Positions 12,601-24,600 of a DNA stretch of 28,624 nt are shown here, in pieces. The stretch is from Gyrodactylus bullatarudis (lineage: Eukaryota; Platyhelminthes; Monogenea; Gyrodactylidea; Gyrodactylidae): assembly GCA_012064415.1 (NCBI GenBank), contig SSNU01000313.1, forward strand, positions 492,725 through 521,348. Direction: 5' to 3'. The notes under the pieces are model-generated. The model had not been told where the DNA came from. It saw only the letters and a program-made list of their open reading frames with translations, and did no database searches. Made by a program: the position numbers and the translations under genes. Numbering within the stretch: the stretch's first letter is position 1; each line of letters starts with the position of its first letter.

Positions 12601-15600
12601 TTTGTAAGTAAACCTTTCTGATTGAGGATTTCCTGTTCCCAGCTCCAGTTAATCTGAACAATAACATGGGTCTCAACAAGAAATGCATTTTCTGGTCTAA
12701 TTGGTGATAACGAATGCAGAAATAAGATACCATCTTTATTTAAAAGGCCCTGCTTTATAGCTTCCTCAGATGTGAGTAGGACCTTTGTATCATTTGGATC
12801 CATAATTAGGCCAAAGGGGTGATTATCATTAAATTCTGGCTTTATGAGCCCCTTGGAGAGGGCTTCAATGTTTTTCAATTGGTTTTTTTTTGTTTTTTGG
12901 TGCAGACCTGAACTCTTGAGCATCATCTCGATAGACTGCTCATCTATAATGTCCATTAGACTTCCTTTGTGAAACGATATTTCTTCCGTTGCACAAGATT
13001 TTTCCAGGTTGATTCGAATTTTTTTCTTCGCTGGATCAATAAAGCCAGCCCGTAGACTTTGAACGATTGGATGACAAGATAAGTTCATTGATTCCTTGAA
13101 ACCGATTAAAGGGGGTCGGGAAATTGTGTAAATTAAATTCAGTAATTGCTTATTGACCCCATCAACAAGCGGAATTGACTGCTTTTGTTCTTCACAAAAG
13201 ACTCTTCCATTGACACTTATTAGTTTATCCTTCAGAGCTTCTCGTAAAGTATAGACACGATTATCTCGACGAAAGATGAAACTGGGAACATCAGCATCAA
13301 TGATTCCATGATATATGGCATCAATTAAATCAACTTCCTTGCCCAAAACTGAGTCCCAAATAAGTTCGGATGAATTTGATATATTTGCATGCCACAGACC
13401 GGCTAATAAACTTTCAACTGGACTATAGGCTTTTGCAATATATCCTGATAAATGAGCTTCATATATGGTCATAACGCAGTCCTCGTCAATTCTAAGCCAC
13501 CAAATTCCATTTTTTTCCCAGATTCTTTTTCTATCAAGGGTTTCTTTTAAAGACAGCTTTCTCATCTGATTATCTTCGAATAGAATAATTTCTGGAACTT
13601 CTGCATCAATCAAATTCTTTTCAATGGCAAGCGGTATGGAGAAATTCTTGATTTTGAAACTATACCGGCCTGATTTAGATTTCTCTGAAATGATCATTTC
13701 AATATTCCCAGTTGACCTTTCCAAAGCTCCGTATTTAATCCATTCAGAAAGAGATGGTGGCGGTACCTTGGTGTTACTACAATCGCACCATTTTATCCGT
13801 TGTACCCCGCAAGTTATAACAACACTCTTAGCTGTGAGCATAGCCAAGATATCATAAGCTCTCCTCGAGATAAGACCATCATTTAAAGCAGCAGAAATAC
13901 TCTTTTCAATAGGTTTTATTGTACCATCTTCATAATGCCATCTGTTTGGATTTTCTTTAGTCTTTAGGAAGAATTGATAGAGCTTTTCATTGCCATAGAC
14001 AACATTCTCAAGTTGTAGAATATTGATAAGAGTTTTATTAAGTAAAAGACCGGACATGTCCCGTTTAATTTTACTATTTTTATCACTAGGTAGATCTACC
14101 ACGATCCCGAAATTATCCCCATCTGTTAAAAGTTGTAATTTCTTTGATTGTAAAGCCTCGATAAAACTCATTGGGGTAAAGTTATCGGATTTTTCATTTA
14201 AAATCTTTGTAAGATATACAGAGCCTGAGGAATCAATAAATTTGAAGTTGGGTTCATCCTTCGACATGGCCTTCTTTAGTAAATAATCCTGAATGGCTCT
14301 TGAGTTGTGTGCTTGCATGGTGATATTAATTTTAGCCTTGTAGCAAATATCAAGCCATTTATTGTTATCATTTGAGTTAGCTATAGGCTCAGAGTTGACA
14401 TGAATCGATGGATTATTGTGTAAAGATATGGGACTTAGTCGTTCATTGGATATGTGACTTGTGTTCTTGGTGCACTCTGAGGCTGATTCAAGATCAGAAG
14501 GAATTTCATCACAGGAAGAGTGATGAGGCTGGCGTTTTTCACATCCGATTTCCTAAAAGAAAAATGTTGCTTTTCATAATGTCAGAGAAATTGAATAGTA
14601 GTTAAAATGACGAGACTATTCTGTCAGATTTATAAATTATTTATGCAAATATTTTGGGAAATTTCAGTTTATTCTAGCACTTACTTTTATAATACTCTTT
14701 AACTGAATCGACCAATTTTTCATGACTCTCTTAAACGAGGTCATTTGTGATTGCATTGAATTCAAATTACATATCGTCCTATCTTCGTCAATAGTGATTA
14801 TATTTCTAGTTTGATTTGTACAGGCCATTTGATAGGAGCCATTAATATCGACAAGAATCTAGAATAATTGAATTTTACATTTAATGAATTAGACAGGCTT
14901 GTGAAGACAACTCCAATACTGAGAAGGACTCAGTTAGAAATTCTAACTTGGAATTTCACAAGTGACATACTTTTCCAGGAAAATTAGAATTCCCAGCTTT
15001 TGATCTTCTAAACGTTTAGTAAAGATTGTCTTTAAAAGTATGGCCAATTTATCCAAAAATAAAAATTATTTTAATTAGAAAATTTCATCAAGCTTTATCA
15101 TGAACTCTAAGATATTTTAGTGTCAGGGGAATTATCGTTTTTTATTCCTTTTAAATAAATATTAATGGTATTTGATAGAAAGGACTCAAGAACTAATTTG
15201 AAAAAATTTCTTGATAAATTTGACTACTAAAATTCACCTGCATATTCGTCATCAAAAGTTCCAGACATTCCTTCAATATTGGCAAGCATTTGATTTTATC
15301 TTGTAATTGCTTGAGGAGAACACTGGGTGTCTCAGTCTCAAATGATTCTGATTGTTCGTAATTACTTTGGCACTTGACAAATTTAGGAATAAAGGTGTAG
15401 ATCCATTCATTAAGATGAACTAGCTGTTCTTTTAACATGTGATTATTCAATTCTATCGCCTGGGATGTATTCCGGCTATAAAATAAGATCAAATTTAATA
15501 TTATAATAGTTTTATTTATTCAATTTATATCATCACTGGTTTTATTTTGAGATGCTGATAAAAATTCCAATAAAAAAAATTGGAGACATAATTGGAAATT

Positions 15601-18600
15601 TTGAAAATCATAAAAACTTACATTGTTGTTAGATTTTCAATATTGCTCCTGAGTCGATCACAAAGACGATCATTCAACTCTTCAAGTATCTCAGTGTCAA
15701 TGTATACTGGAATGGTGTGAATCGCATTCAAATCTTCATCTTCATTGTTCGTATTTACAACTTCATTTTCCGGATCCAAGCTCAGTATCCTTGATGTGGT
15801 GGCTGACAGTTTCATTATTAAATTTTCGGCATCTATCGCAATCCTATTTGATCGTTGGATCAAAGTCTAATATTAAATGAAAATTAATAGTCATACATCG
15901 TTCGTTCGATGTTTCATGCAATTTACCTGGGTTTCATTTGAGAAATTTTCAATTTTTCTTTCCTCATTGGCACATAGGGTGTGTTCTGTTTCTGACTCAA
16001 CACTGACAAGCGATACAGGAACTAGCATTCGATTTGTCAAGTTGAGGATACTAGCTTCAAGTTTAGTGATATCCTTGAAATATAAAGTCAATAACCATAG
16101 CAGGGGAAAGATACAAAAAAATACAACTCACAAATTCAACTTCTTCGTATTCCTCGGCAAAGACAGAATAATCATTAAACTTTCTTTGTACTCTACGACC
16201 ATGCTCATTTAACTGGTCTGAATAAGCTTTAATACTCTCAACGTATGAAATCTGATTATTCTTCAATAAGTCTTCAATCGCCACCATAACCATTCGCAAT
16301 TCGATAAGCCATAACTAAATTTAATTAAATTATTAATAAAGGGTAGACAAATTTTCAATCAACTCTTACACTTAGTTGAGAACTAATCTCTTCAAATTGT
16401 TTCATTTCTATGGGTATAGGTAGGCTGTCGATATCTTTGATTTTCATAGTCAAACTCTCTAGGCATGACAAAATTTCCCGAGTCAACTCTGAATTATTAA
16501 TGGTAAGGATTAGGTTCTTTTCTGATTTGTTTTCTCTCTCAAGAGGACATAGCTTCTCAAGTCTCTTGAAAATTTCATGTCTAATGGATTCGATCTCATT
16601 ACTGGATCGATTGTCCAACCATAAATTCATAAAGTGAATGTTCATTTCAACCTTTAGTTTCTAGAAAGATGATAATGGAATAAGAGAAAAATTGAAAAAT
16701 AATAAAGAATTGGAAAAAATACCTCAATGCTTTCATTACGCTCTCTGTCAGGAATTGTGAGGCCGTCTTCAATGATTTTGTCCGCCTTCTTAATCAAGAT
16801 TAAACTGTTCAGAGATATTTTGGAAAAGTTTACTGCAAGCTTGAGGCTCTTAAACTTTTTCAAGATCTCATCTACTTTCCTGTGGGCCTCTTCACTCGAA
16901 GAAAATGGAATGAAGCAAATAGCTGGAGCCTTGATCGTTAAGCCATCAAAAGTTGTCAACTATAAAATAAAATACAGTGTTATCGATTATTGCCCGCATG
17001 TAACATTTTATTTGGGAAAATTAATTAATCAATAATTTACCCTGTAAAAAGATTTTTCAATGCTTTTGACAAATTTGAGGACTTCATTCTTTTGTATAAC
17101 CCGAAAGTTTGCCATTTGAGATTTTTTGTTGAAAATTTCATTTACAGATAGAGAGTTTACTGTTGGAGTTAGAGTTTCACTCTCAGACAAATCATTATCG
17201 TTCAAGACAAAACCTATTTCTGGCCAAGTTTCTGGAAACCATGTAGATGACTCATCTCTACTGCTTGATGACTCGAATAATTTGTAGTTCTCTGACAATG
17301 GTGGCAAAAAGCACAATGATTTAACTTGAAAGAATTTCTTGTCTTCATCAAGGAAGCCGTCATAAATTTCTGGACATTCGTTTATTAACCCCGTGAGTAA
17401 ATCATTCACTGTCTTAATATGTACATCAAATTGCTAAAAAACAACCAAGAGTGAGTCACATTTATATAGAGACTAAAAATTTATAGTTTACTTTGAGTTT
17501 TTTCACCAGGCCCGGTTTATTCTGGAGAAAAGACCTGTTCTCAAGTAACATCATTTGTTCATTCAACTGTCCAAAAGTTTTATCGATTAGGCTCTCTGCA
17601 TCATCGAGTTTTAGGAAGAATTGTTGAAATTTAGAGGTCAATTGAAGGCGCATGTCGAAACAATGGAGTAACTGCAATAGCCAGGCCCAATGACGATCTA
17701 ATAGTTTGAGATTATTCTGAATAGTCGTTGTTAAGGCTGTCGAGGTAAAGTTGATTCGTGAACCAAGAGAGGTAATTTCGTTAAAAATTTTCTCTCGACT
17801 CTTCAAGTCTTTCATTAGTTGCTAAAGGAATATAAAAGAAAAATTTATTTGAGATTAAAATTTGAGTAAATAAGCTAAAATCGAATGACACTTATTGAAG
17901 ACATGTATACTGAGATGAAATCATGAGATAAACATGCAAGCGACATTTTGAAACGGCTCCATGCAAAGATTCAATAAACTTTTTACTAAACGAAAAATTA
18001 AAAGTATCAGGGCACCCAATGTACATTCTGAAAAATATATATTTTGAATAAACTATTTTTGTTACAAAAGAGTACTGAGTTCGAAAATTACTTCAACCCA
18101 CTGACTGTTCATAGTTGACCGTCAGAGTTCTAGATTTGTTTCCACAAAATTTTGAAGACTAAAAATTCGAGAAAATCTTTTGAAATTGACTCTTGGGTGC
18201 CCTGTTTTATCGTCTTGGGAAGATGAAAAGACCAACTTAAAAAACATTGAATTGCAATGACTTTTACATGGAGATGATTACATAAAAAGATGATTGCGAT
18301 TAGTAAATAGGCAAAGTTTGACACATGTAGATGAAAGAGAAGATATGCAAAAATTGATTAAAATCAAGAAAGCAAAATTGCACAAGCATCTTTTCATTTT
18401 ACCTGTAAATTTGTATGATTGATCTAGATAAATTATTGCAAGAGGTTTTTTTTAATTTATATTTTTAATTCGATTTTAGAATATGGCGAATGATCAGTAA
18501 TGATACTGTAGAATGAAAAGATATAGGTTTTTCTTACATTGAAAGATGTCTTTAGTTGGTCAAGAGTTTCCGCATAAATTGTCCTCCAGTCTCGAGATAA

Positions 18601-21600
18601 TTCTTTCGCTTCCATTTCGGTGAACCAGGCATTTTCAACTTGGATTCTCTCCATAAACTCTTGATATGTGATCAGTTCTTTTTTAGCACATTCAACGGAA
18701 TTCTAAGAATATTTTTATTCGCTTTACTTCAAAGTAGATTTGAATACTCAAATAGTAAAAGAATGAAATAATTAAAGATAAAGAAAAAAATCATCTTTAA
18801 TAACAAGATAATATTGTTTATAATTAATAGCTGTATTTATAGAATCTATATAAATCTTGTTAGGATGCGTCTCAAGAAAGTTTTATTTTACACACGGAAA
18901 AGTCCAAATGTACTTTGAAAATCAATAAATGACTTGGACAAAAGATTCAAATACTGTACTATTTTCAGTAAGAAATGTTCTTGTTATTCTAATATTCATG
19001 TCCTGTAATCTATATAAATAGCTATAAAGAAATCGTATATGCATTGTAAATCAATAAAAAATGTGGAAAGAATCTCAGTTTTTGTTATTGATTATTTTAT
19101 CAAAATGAAAAAATCCATATTCAACCCCTCCCCATTAATAGACACATCTTTATTATTATTTCAACTACAATGCATACGTACAAACAGCAGTGTGTAGATA
19201 TGTGATTTTTTGTTAGTAATTAGTTCATAGCACAAAATCCCTGTACTTTGTCTGCCCTTGTCTCTCGGGGCAAGTGGATGTATAATTGGTAACAAAAAAA
19301 TCTGATTCATTAGTTGTATCTCTGAGCCCACACACCTCCCTGTTCTACACTCATTATATTGCCTATTCTATAAACTGGAAGTTCATCTATTCCACTTGTA
19401 TGAAAAAAATCTCATGGTAAAGGAAAGGAAACCATTACAACTGATGGGGAAAAACTTTCATCATTGGTAGATAATAAAATTATTAGATTGACTGACTCAC
19501 CGTTAACTTTAAAAGATCTTCATCAATTTGATTAGTTAACTCCAAGTAGGTGACTCGATCTTCACTATCACTCTACATTTTCAATGAATCGATAAAAATT
19601 ATTGTAGTTATATTTTTACAAAGACAAAGGAACTAACCAAGTCGTCATTCAATAGAGAGGATATTTGAGTGGATCTTTTAACAATGTCAGATTCCAGGGT
19701 GTCCAATTCTTTAAGTTTTGATTTTATATCTACATGTAGTAAAAAAAGTAAAAATTTATTGGTATAATTAAATCTAAAAATTTCTGTAAAAATCAAATAG
19801 CGTGTTTACTAGAGCACCGCTTTTCTTCGAAAAAATAGCGAAATTCAATTATTAAGTCAAAATTTGGAAATGTTCAAAACATGAGCATTTTATTCATGCT
19901 AAAATCTTTGCTTGAAATACACTATGCCAACTGTGCTTTATTTTTAATTTTAGCAATATTTTTTTATCGTTTTAATCTGTCTCGGAATCCACAAATATTT
20001 GAACCTTTTAAAATATATATTTAATTTTATCTTCAGGAATTGAACACACATCTGCGAGTTAGAAAAACCCTTTAGAAGAAAACGATTCTAAATGAGAATT
20101 TAATGGGAATTCTTTTGATCCCATCTAAGAAAGTCGATTTTCTATTAAATTTCCCATCTACTAATAAGGGGATAAAAACTAAATTTTACTAATATTGGTT
20201 ATTTTATCCAAGCTTAGATATCTCTTCGAGTCTTTTTAATAATTTTGAAATTTTTTAGCGTGAATATTAAAATACATTATATGATGTTGTTTGGGCCAGC
20301 GTAATAACTGAGAATTTCTGACTTTGAATAATCACCCTATATAGGGGGAACTTCCCGAAAGGGTTAAGGTATTAATATATTCAATTTGCCAGGTTATTAA
20401 ATTAATTCGGAACTGAGAATGATAACTTGGAAAATTAAAAAACAAATAAATTATTCTGAAAGTTTCCTTTTAACTGAATAAATAAGCATAGTAAAATTAT
20501 GACATATTTAAGAATACAATACTGATGAAATTTTCGATTATTCTATCAGTCTGTATTACATCTTGCGATTCAGCTGGATTAGATTTTATTTCTTTTTACA
20601 TAATACTGTAATTTATTGGTTTTTATTATACTCTTAACTGATCCTGGTTGATTGAAAATAATCGCTTCAAGTGAGCAGTTTATTTCAAAACTGATATAAA
20701 AAACTTCTACTTCTAATGGAAATTTATTTATAAGGTAAATCACTTACTATTCATATTTGAGTCTAAATCCACTCGGCCAAATTTTTCCAGTTCCTCAATA
20801 ATCCATTGGTAAATATCTTTGAGGTGGGATAGTTTTGATTTAGAGCTTTTTGGCCTTTTATCACTGAAATGTGGATAGTTTAGCTCTTCGTTATTTCTCT
20901 TCTGAAGGATCTTTTTGAAAAAGGAGAAAAAATTATTTTTATATGAAAGGTATTAAAGAATTGTAATAATGAGTCTCTAATGGAAACGTTGACAAAAGAG
21001 TGTAGGAAATTATTGATTTTTATCATATTAGTTTTTAATTATAATCCAGATGGATTTCAAATATATTATATCCATAGAATTAGGAATAAAAGAAGCTAGA
21101 AAATCTATTTCGGTGCAAATTGTATCTTTTAATATAAAATATCCGCAATTGATTCGAAATTAGAAGGAATTTCATGATATTTTGAAGCTCTACTGAATCA
21201 CTGAATCACTGAATCATTATAGACAATCTCAAGAATAAGATCTCAAAAGAAGTGGTTAGAGAAATATAAAAAACTCACATAAATTGAATTTGAGGATAGA
21301 TTTATGTTTGAATCCGAGATAACTGTATCTTTATCGTCAAACATGCAGGATAAATCTGATTTGGCAATTCTAAAGCGTCGGGATAGTTCAAGAAATTCCT
21401 TGTGTGACATACAAAGTCTAGAATTAGAATTTTTTTTAGTTTTTTTCAATAAACTCATATTATAAACTAATCTTACTTTCTATATAGATATTCTGTCTGG
21501 GAATATTTGGCAGATCTCAGGGATTGAACTTGGATGAAATGTTTTGTAAGGTTCTCTTCAATTTGTTTGAGTTCATTTTCCCATTTGGTAATTTCAATTT

Positions 21601-24600
21601 TAACCTCGAACTTTGTTTTTAAACTCAAAGTCGGCTCAATCTGAAATTTTCAATAATGATAAGAAATCTGTTATAATATAAAACATCTTCTAGAGATGTA
21701 GAAGAGTTTTTTTTCAGACCGTTTTGCTACACCGTTCAAGATATGACAACTTCCTAAATAGTTTGGTGACAACAGATGAGAAATGGATATTTTTGAAGGA
21801 TCTTAGCCGGAAAGGATCTTGGCGTAAGGCCAGGCTAATCCAGACAGGTTCGCGAAAAAGGTTATGATCAAAATCTTTTGGTGTCAGAGTGGAGTAATTC
21901 ACTTTGAACTCTTAGAGCCAGTCAAACTGAGTTTCCACATTGACCATTTTATTAATTTCATTTATTTCCCCCTTATGTGACTAAATAAAGTAATAAATAA
22001 TGCAATGCTTATTTATTTATCTTTATGTTCATTTCAAAATTTTAAAATTATTCTTGTGATAACTCTTGATGAAAATATCCCAAGATATAGTACAATGTAA
22101 ATATTACATGAATTTTTTTCTGCTTGATTGATTTAAAAAAATTTTTTTGTTGATCTGAGTTTTTGTCAAGATAACAATTGAACCTAAACAGAAGTCAAAT
22201 TTTAGTTCGAGTGTTTGCACTTGAAATCTCAAAAACTGAAAATGTCAATACTCATCAGACCTATTATGAGGTCTATCGTCTATTGTAGAATCAATATTAT
22301 TAACCAATAAGATTTCTTCTAAAAGTATTGTGGTTAAGACCTTTATTTGTGCGACATAATTTCTAAACAGTTAAGAAAAGTTCAACGCTTCCATCTCCCT
22401 GATCGGTCAGTGTATACACTGATTATAGTTTCTACATTGGTCGTAACATAAATAGTTTATACTTTATATATTTCGTTATACTTTTTCAATAAAAATTCGA
22501 GAATTAAACATAAATGGCACATTTTTCTGAAAACTTTTGACACAAATTTTTCATTGAAAAGGTTGGCATTCTTCCAAAAAATCTATTTTGAATTTGAAAC
22601 ATATACTTTGACTCTTATTCTGTATCATCCTTATCTGATTCATTATTAAAATTTCTGGAAATAATAAATTTTAACCCTTAAAAATATTTTTTGCCGACAA
22701 ACTCACTGATAGGAGTAGAAAATTTTTGAATAAAGTTTATAAATTCTATTGATTGTATAAACAATCTGAATACTATTCAGTGAATAGCCTGAGCATTCTT
22801 ATGTAATAAAATGAAGAGAAACTTACCATGTTGAATCTTTTTTCCAAAGTTTCCACCCTTGTTATGGTGTCATGAATGTCTTTTGAAACATTTTGTGAGA
22901 TCCATGAAATTCGTTCGAGACGATTAACCTCATTATTTAGCGCAAGCTCATATTCCCCGATGGCCATGTTGTATTTGCGCCAACTCTCTTCGATCCTTGG
23001 CCAGAGATAATCCAAATTTCTCTTGATTCTTTCATCCGGTGAATTTTTCTAGTATTATAATGAATCTTGTAATCTTTCGGGTATTTGACTCATTTTAGAA
23101 CTAAATTTCATTCTTCAATGAATCATGCAGTCAACGAAAAGATTTTTCAATAAAATCAAACCTAACGTACATTCATAGACTTGGATGAAATTTGCAAAAT
23201 TATTTAAATGGCCCATAGATAGGATAAATCTAATCTACAGGTATTTTTTGGAATTAAATTCTTTTTGCAAATTTTTTGTACGAAATAATGTGAATTCAAT
23301 TTGAAAAACATATAAAAATATTTTCACAATTTTGTTTATCTTATTCCAGAAGCATGGAAAGGTATTTTGAAGCGAAATTTGGTGCGATAATATTAAAATA
23401 CCTGTAGATTAGATTTATCCTATCTATGGGCCATTTAAGTAATTTTGCAAAATTTAATCTAACATACATCACCAAATTTTATTTTTTATTTTAGAAAAGA
23501 TTGTGCATTATATAATTGCATCAAAATTAAATGTAAATTTTATTTTATTAGCTGGAAGACTATGGTTATAGAATGAAGGATCTTTAAAAGCATTTCATTA
23601 TCTGATGAGAAACAACACGTCATTGAATTTTTGAATCCACATCTTACTGGACAAAGGTTTCTGATAGACCCTCATATATTTTCAATTGTTTAGCCACCAT
23701 CTCGAAATATCCCTTGTAAGTACTTTTAGAGCTAATTTTCGCTATTATTTTTTGGAAGGGTCAAAAGAATTGGAAATTTATACACAAAGCTTCATCAGTA
23801 TTAATCATATGGGGAATCCTTGAAATGATTGCATACAATCTTATCAAGACTAACAAAATCAGATTTATAAATCCAAAATATCTCACGGTTCTCTTTGATT
23901 TTATACTAGCCAAAATATCAAGATATAAATTACTCACAATCAAAAACTTATATTGGCGTAATAATTCCTGTTTTTGTTTCAGTTTGAAGGGTTCCTCTTC
24001 GCTCTTGATAGTTTTGAGCTCGATCAAATTATTCATCCTTATTTCGTCAAGGTTTAGCGGGAAATTTCGAGATTTCAACTTTTCACATTTAAAATCAGTC
24101 CATTGGAGAAAGTCTTTGGCGTTTATTTCAAAATCCTGGGATATTTTGTCCAAATTTTCCTTAGTTTCAGGTAGATTTTCAGAGAACTTTACCCGATTCT
24201 TTTTCAGAGTCCGATCATCTTCACTAACCTGACAATCTCCAAGAGTATTTTGATCCATTATTAAACCATCATAGAGACATGCTATATAAGTCAGCATTGT
24301 GTTTTCATCAAGACTCATAGATGTCATCAAATCATCGGAATCAATCAAGATTGGAACATCGAATTCTCTCTCGGCCAGATGAAAGATTAAATCCAAATTT
24401 TCTTGCTTTGTCTGTTCTGTCAATAGATTCATGTTGATAAGTTCTGGCCTAGAAATAGATTTAGAATTTCAGATATTTTGAAGAAGTTATAGATTTCAAA
24501 ATATAAAAACTATTTTTGGATAAAAATTGACTCTTCAAATATATAAATTGTTTTATCATTATTTTTAATTTCAACGTTGTTTTATTTGATGACAAAAAAT

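Larger units (their letters stand above)
21641..22826 (-). other. Intron 3 (1.2 kb) with a mariner relic
   Basis: Apart from the transposase fragment at 21718-21985, which lies on the opposite strand, it holds only A/T-rich sequence and a 16-bp perfect palindrome at 22407-22422. Confidence 0.8.

Noticed and set aside
18130..18324. Minus-strand open frame with a hydrophobic start
   Set aside because: It lies in intron 9, has no family match, and exons 9 and 10 join in phase without it.
21714..21902. Minus-strand open frame of 62 codons as an extra spectraplakin exon
   Set aside because: It has no spectrin-like pattern and exons 3 and 4 already join in phase 0. The plus strand of the same bases encodes mariner transposase segments.
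23825..24232. Plus-strand open frame of 135 codons
   Set aside because: It is the antisense shadow of the CH2/plakin exon 2, whose minus-strand product matches the family; the plus-strand product is Phe/Ser/Lys-rich and unlike any protein I recognise.
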